Source: Clostridiales bacterium (lineage in GTDB: Bacteria; Bacillota; Clostridia; Peptostreptococcales; Anaerovoracaceae). Taken from it: 64,000 nucleotides of DNA. A model generated the notes under the pieces. That model did no database searches and was not told the origin of the DNA. It saw nothing but the letters and a program-made list of their open reading frames with translations. Shown here in pieces: positions 62,567 through 64,000 of the stretch. Location of the stretch: positions 3,996,929-4,060,928 of the forward strand of contig CP042469.1 in assembly GCA_015243575.1 (NCBI GenBank), written 5' to 3'. A program made the translations under genes and the position numbers. Within the stretch, counting starts at the first letter, position 1, and each line of letters starts with the position of its first letter.

Positions 62567-62684
62567 TGGGTTTTCCTCCTAATTGTATTCTATCTAAATC
62601 GTTGAAAATTTAATGTTTATAACTATATTATTATAATATATGGTAAAAAATCATTCAAGTAATATTGAAATATACGGTAATGGG

Positions 62685-62713
62685 TTGGCAAGTCATGCTA
62701 TGTAATGTAAAAT
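62685..62713 (+). promoter_or_regulatory. Promoter of the polysaccharide exporter
   Basis: TTGGCA (62685-62690), a 17-base spacer and TAAAAT (62708-62713), in the divergent region before the ABC-2 permease gene. Confidence 0.55.
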
Positions 62714-62814
62714 AGAAGTTGCTGGTTAATGAGACGCGATTCATAAAAGAAGCATTTATCTTGCAAACTTAGTGCAATATTAATAAATATAAATTGGAAT
62801 TGGAGAATAGGGGT

Positions 62815-63606
62815 TTGAATCATAAGGCGATCAAAGAATATTGGGCTACCTTTTGGAAATACAAAGAATTATTAAAAGAGCTTGTTATGAGGGATTTGAA
62901 GGTGAAATACAGGCGGTCGGTATTGGGGTATATTTGGAGTATACTGAATCCCCTGCTGATGATGCTTATCATGTCTATCTTCTTTTCCTATATGTTTCGA
63001 TATAAGATTGACAATTATCCGGTTTACCTGATTTGCGGACAAGTTATCTATAATTTTTATTCGGATTCCACAAAGCTTTCTATGAATTCCATATTGCACG
63101 GCGGGGCATTGATCAAGAAAGTGAAACTGCCAAAGTATATTTTTCCGATGGCAAGAACGGCATCCTCATTTGTGAACATGCTGTTTTCTCTCGTAGCAGT
63201 TATTTTGGTTATGGTAATTACAAGGGCGCCCATTTCCCCTACGATTTTATTATTCCCACTGCCGTTATTTTATCTGTTTTTTATTTCAATGGGGATAGGC
63301 ATGATTTTATCGGTATTGGTGGTTTATTTCAGAGATATGGTGCATCTTTACGGAGTGTTTCTCTTGGCATTGATGTATGCCTCTCCGATTTTTTACCCGA
63401 TTTCCGCGTTGCCTCCTTCGGCGGTGATTATTATTAAGTTCAATCCGTTGTACCACATCATGGTGATGTTCCGGGATGTGATGTATTATGGAAATTTGCC
63501 ATCGTTGAGGGATAATCTTGTTTGTATGGCGTTTACGGCGCTCTCTATGGGGCTTGGCTTGTTCTTCTTTAAAAAGTATCAAGATAATCTTGTTTTAAAT
63601 ATTTAG
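62815..63606 (+). CDS. ABC-2 type polysaccharide export permease (Wzm/TagG family)
   Basis: About 263 residues. A TTG at 62815 is preferred (ttggag plus gggg upstream); a TTG at 62794 is the alternative. The N-terminal cytoplasmic helix KELVMRDLKVKYRRSVLGYIWSILNPLLMMLIMSIFF is typical of Wzm/TagG permeases. Six hydrophobic spans follow, ending in the family tail FFKKYQDNLVLNI. With the ATPase encoded next, it exports lipid-linked polysaccharide or teichoic-type polymer across the membrane. Confidence 0.9.
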   Translation: MNHKAIKEYWATFWKYKELLKELVMRDLKVKYRRSVLGYIWSILNPLLMMLIMSIFFSYMFRYKIDNYPVYLICGQVIYNFYSDSTKLSMNSILHGGALIKKVKLPKYIFPMARTASSFVNMLFSLVAVILVMVITRAPISPTILLFPLPLFYLFFISMGIGMILSVLVVYFRDMVHLYGVFLLALMYASPIFYPISALPPSAVIIIKFNPLYHIMVMFRDVMYYGNLPSLRDNLVCMAFTALSMGLGLFFFKKYQDNLVLNI

Positions 63607-63615
63607 GAGCGATCT

Positions 63616-64000
63616 ATGACGGAATATGCTATAGAAGTAAATGATGTGACGATGCGCTATAATCTGGCCAGAGAAAAAGTGGACAGCTTAAAAGAGTATT
63701 TTGTCAGAAATATAAAAAAGAATAATCAGAGGGACGAGTTCTATGCAGTAAAAAACGTCTCTTTCAAAATAGAAAAAGGTGACTCCTTTGCTATCGTCGG
63801 TTCCAATGGATCAGGGAAAAGCACTTTGCTCAAAATGATAGCAGGGATATACAAGCCTACACAAGGGAATATCATTGTTCGGGGAACCATTGCGCCAATG
63901 ATAGAGCTTGGCGCTGGATTTGACAGCGATTTGACCGCTGCGGAAAATGTCTTTTTGAACGGAGCTGTATTAGGCTATTCCCGTGCATACATGAAGCAAT
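63616..64000 (+). CDS. ABC polysaccharide exporter ATP-binding protein (Wzt/TagH family), 5' part
   Basis: The gene starts at the ATG at 63616 behind taggagc, nine bases after the permease stop, and runs off the window after 128 codons. It begins MTEYAIEVNDVTMRYNLAREKVDSLKEYFVRN, the usual Wzt/TagH opening, with Walker [12 protein letters not shown] (about 65-75) and the Q-loop-side segment GTIAPMIELGAGFDSDLTAAENVFLNG, diagnostic for polysaccharide and teichoic-acid exporter ATPases. The signature and Walker B lie beyond the edge. Confidence 0.9.
   Translation, partial: MTEYAIEVNDVTMRYNLAREKVDSLKEYFVRNIKKNNQRDEFYAVKNVSFKIEKGDSFAIVGSNGSGKSTLLKMIAGIYKPTQGNIIVRGTIAPMIELGAGFDSDLTAAENVFLNGAVLGYSRAYMKQ

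Noticed and set aside
1-64000. CRISPR arrays, tRNA or rRNA genes, insertion sequences, prophage
   Set aside because: No regular spaced repeats, tRNA-like cloverleaf ends, rRNA stretches, transposases, integrases or phage structural genes were noticed when reading both strands; short or decayed forms could be missed.

Overview
The window reads as chromosome of an anaerobic, endospore-forming Clostridia-type Firmicute with a single-membrane envelope covered by an S-layer. Evidence: spoIIR and a SipL-like SPOCS/LysM protein (sporulation), a MEP-pathway kinase (ispE), Ddl, MscL, sortase B, frequent TTG starts behind strong GGAGG ribosome sites, and eight proteins with S-layer homology (SLH) domains. 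No rRNA, tRNA, CRISPR array, transposase or prophage block was seen. Placement below class level is inference only.

Layout. 1-30 kb is ordinary core genome: the tail of an unrecognised gene; a polar amino-acid ABC transporter (784-2981); tadA with an Ig-domain membrane protein; ispE and a GntR/FCD regulator; cysK, sortase B and serine acetyltransferase (cysteine synthesis split by a sortase); the SipL-like gene and spoIIR; a Gly/Pro-rich lipoprotein divergent from a MacAB-like efflux operon whose last gene encodes an SLH protein; phospho-sugar mutase, hslO, mscL, ddl, a CarD-type regulator, DUF1934 and DUF1846 proteins and an S41 protease.

30.6-55.3 kb is a cell-surface region: an SLH protein followed by a 2.3-kilo-residue secreted protein, an iron-sulfur CDGSH protein, two paralogous minus-strand SLH proteins, an SLH/GLUG protein, two SLH proteins sharing a promoter motif (the second, 49829-52174, is the best candidate for the major S-layer protein), a compact and apparently degenerate subtilase, and an SLH protein with four acidic repeats. 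SLH domains classically bind secondary cell-wall polysaccharide.

55.4-64 kb begins a surface-glycan locus: MurJ-type flippase, initiating sugar-phosphate transferase, methyltransferase, ATP-grasp ligase, LegC-type aminotransferase, an O-antigen-ligase/polymerase-like membrane protein and a Wzm/Wzt-type exporter cut off by the window end. Its position beside the SLH cluster suggests it makes the polymer that anchors, or the glycan that decorates, the S-layer.

Most notable signals: a roughly 1 kb AT-rich block spanning the 3' part of one surface gene and the 5' part of the next (31.33-32.40 kb); three CXXC knuckles inserted in a glycine-rich domain of the giant secreted protein; a subtilase lacking the usual HGTHV histidine; a 44-bp perfect palindrome at 55357-55400; a leader ORF and 9-bp hairpin before the S-layer gene; a pair of 72-bp intergenic repeats; and a ddl terminator lying inside the convergent CarD-like gene.
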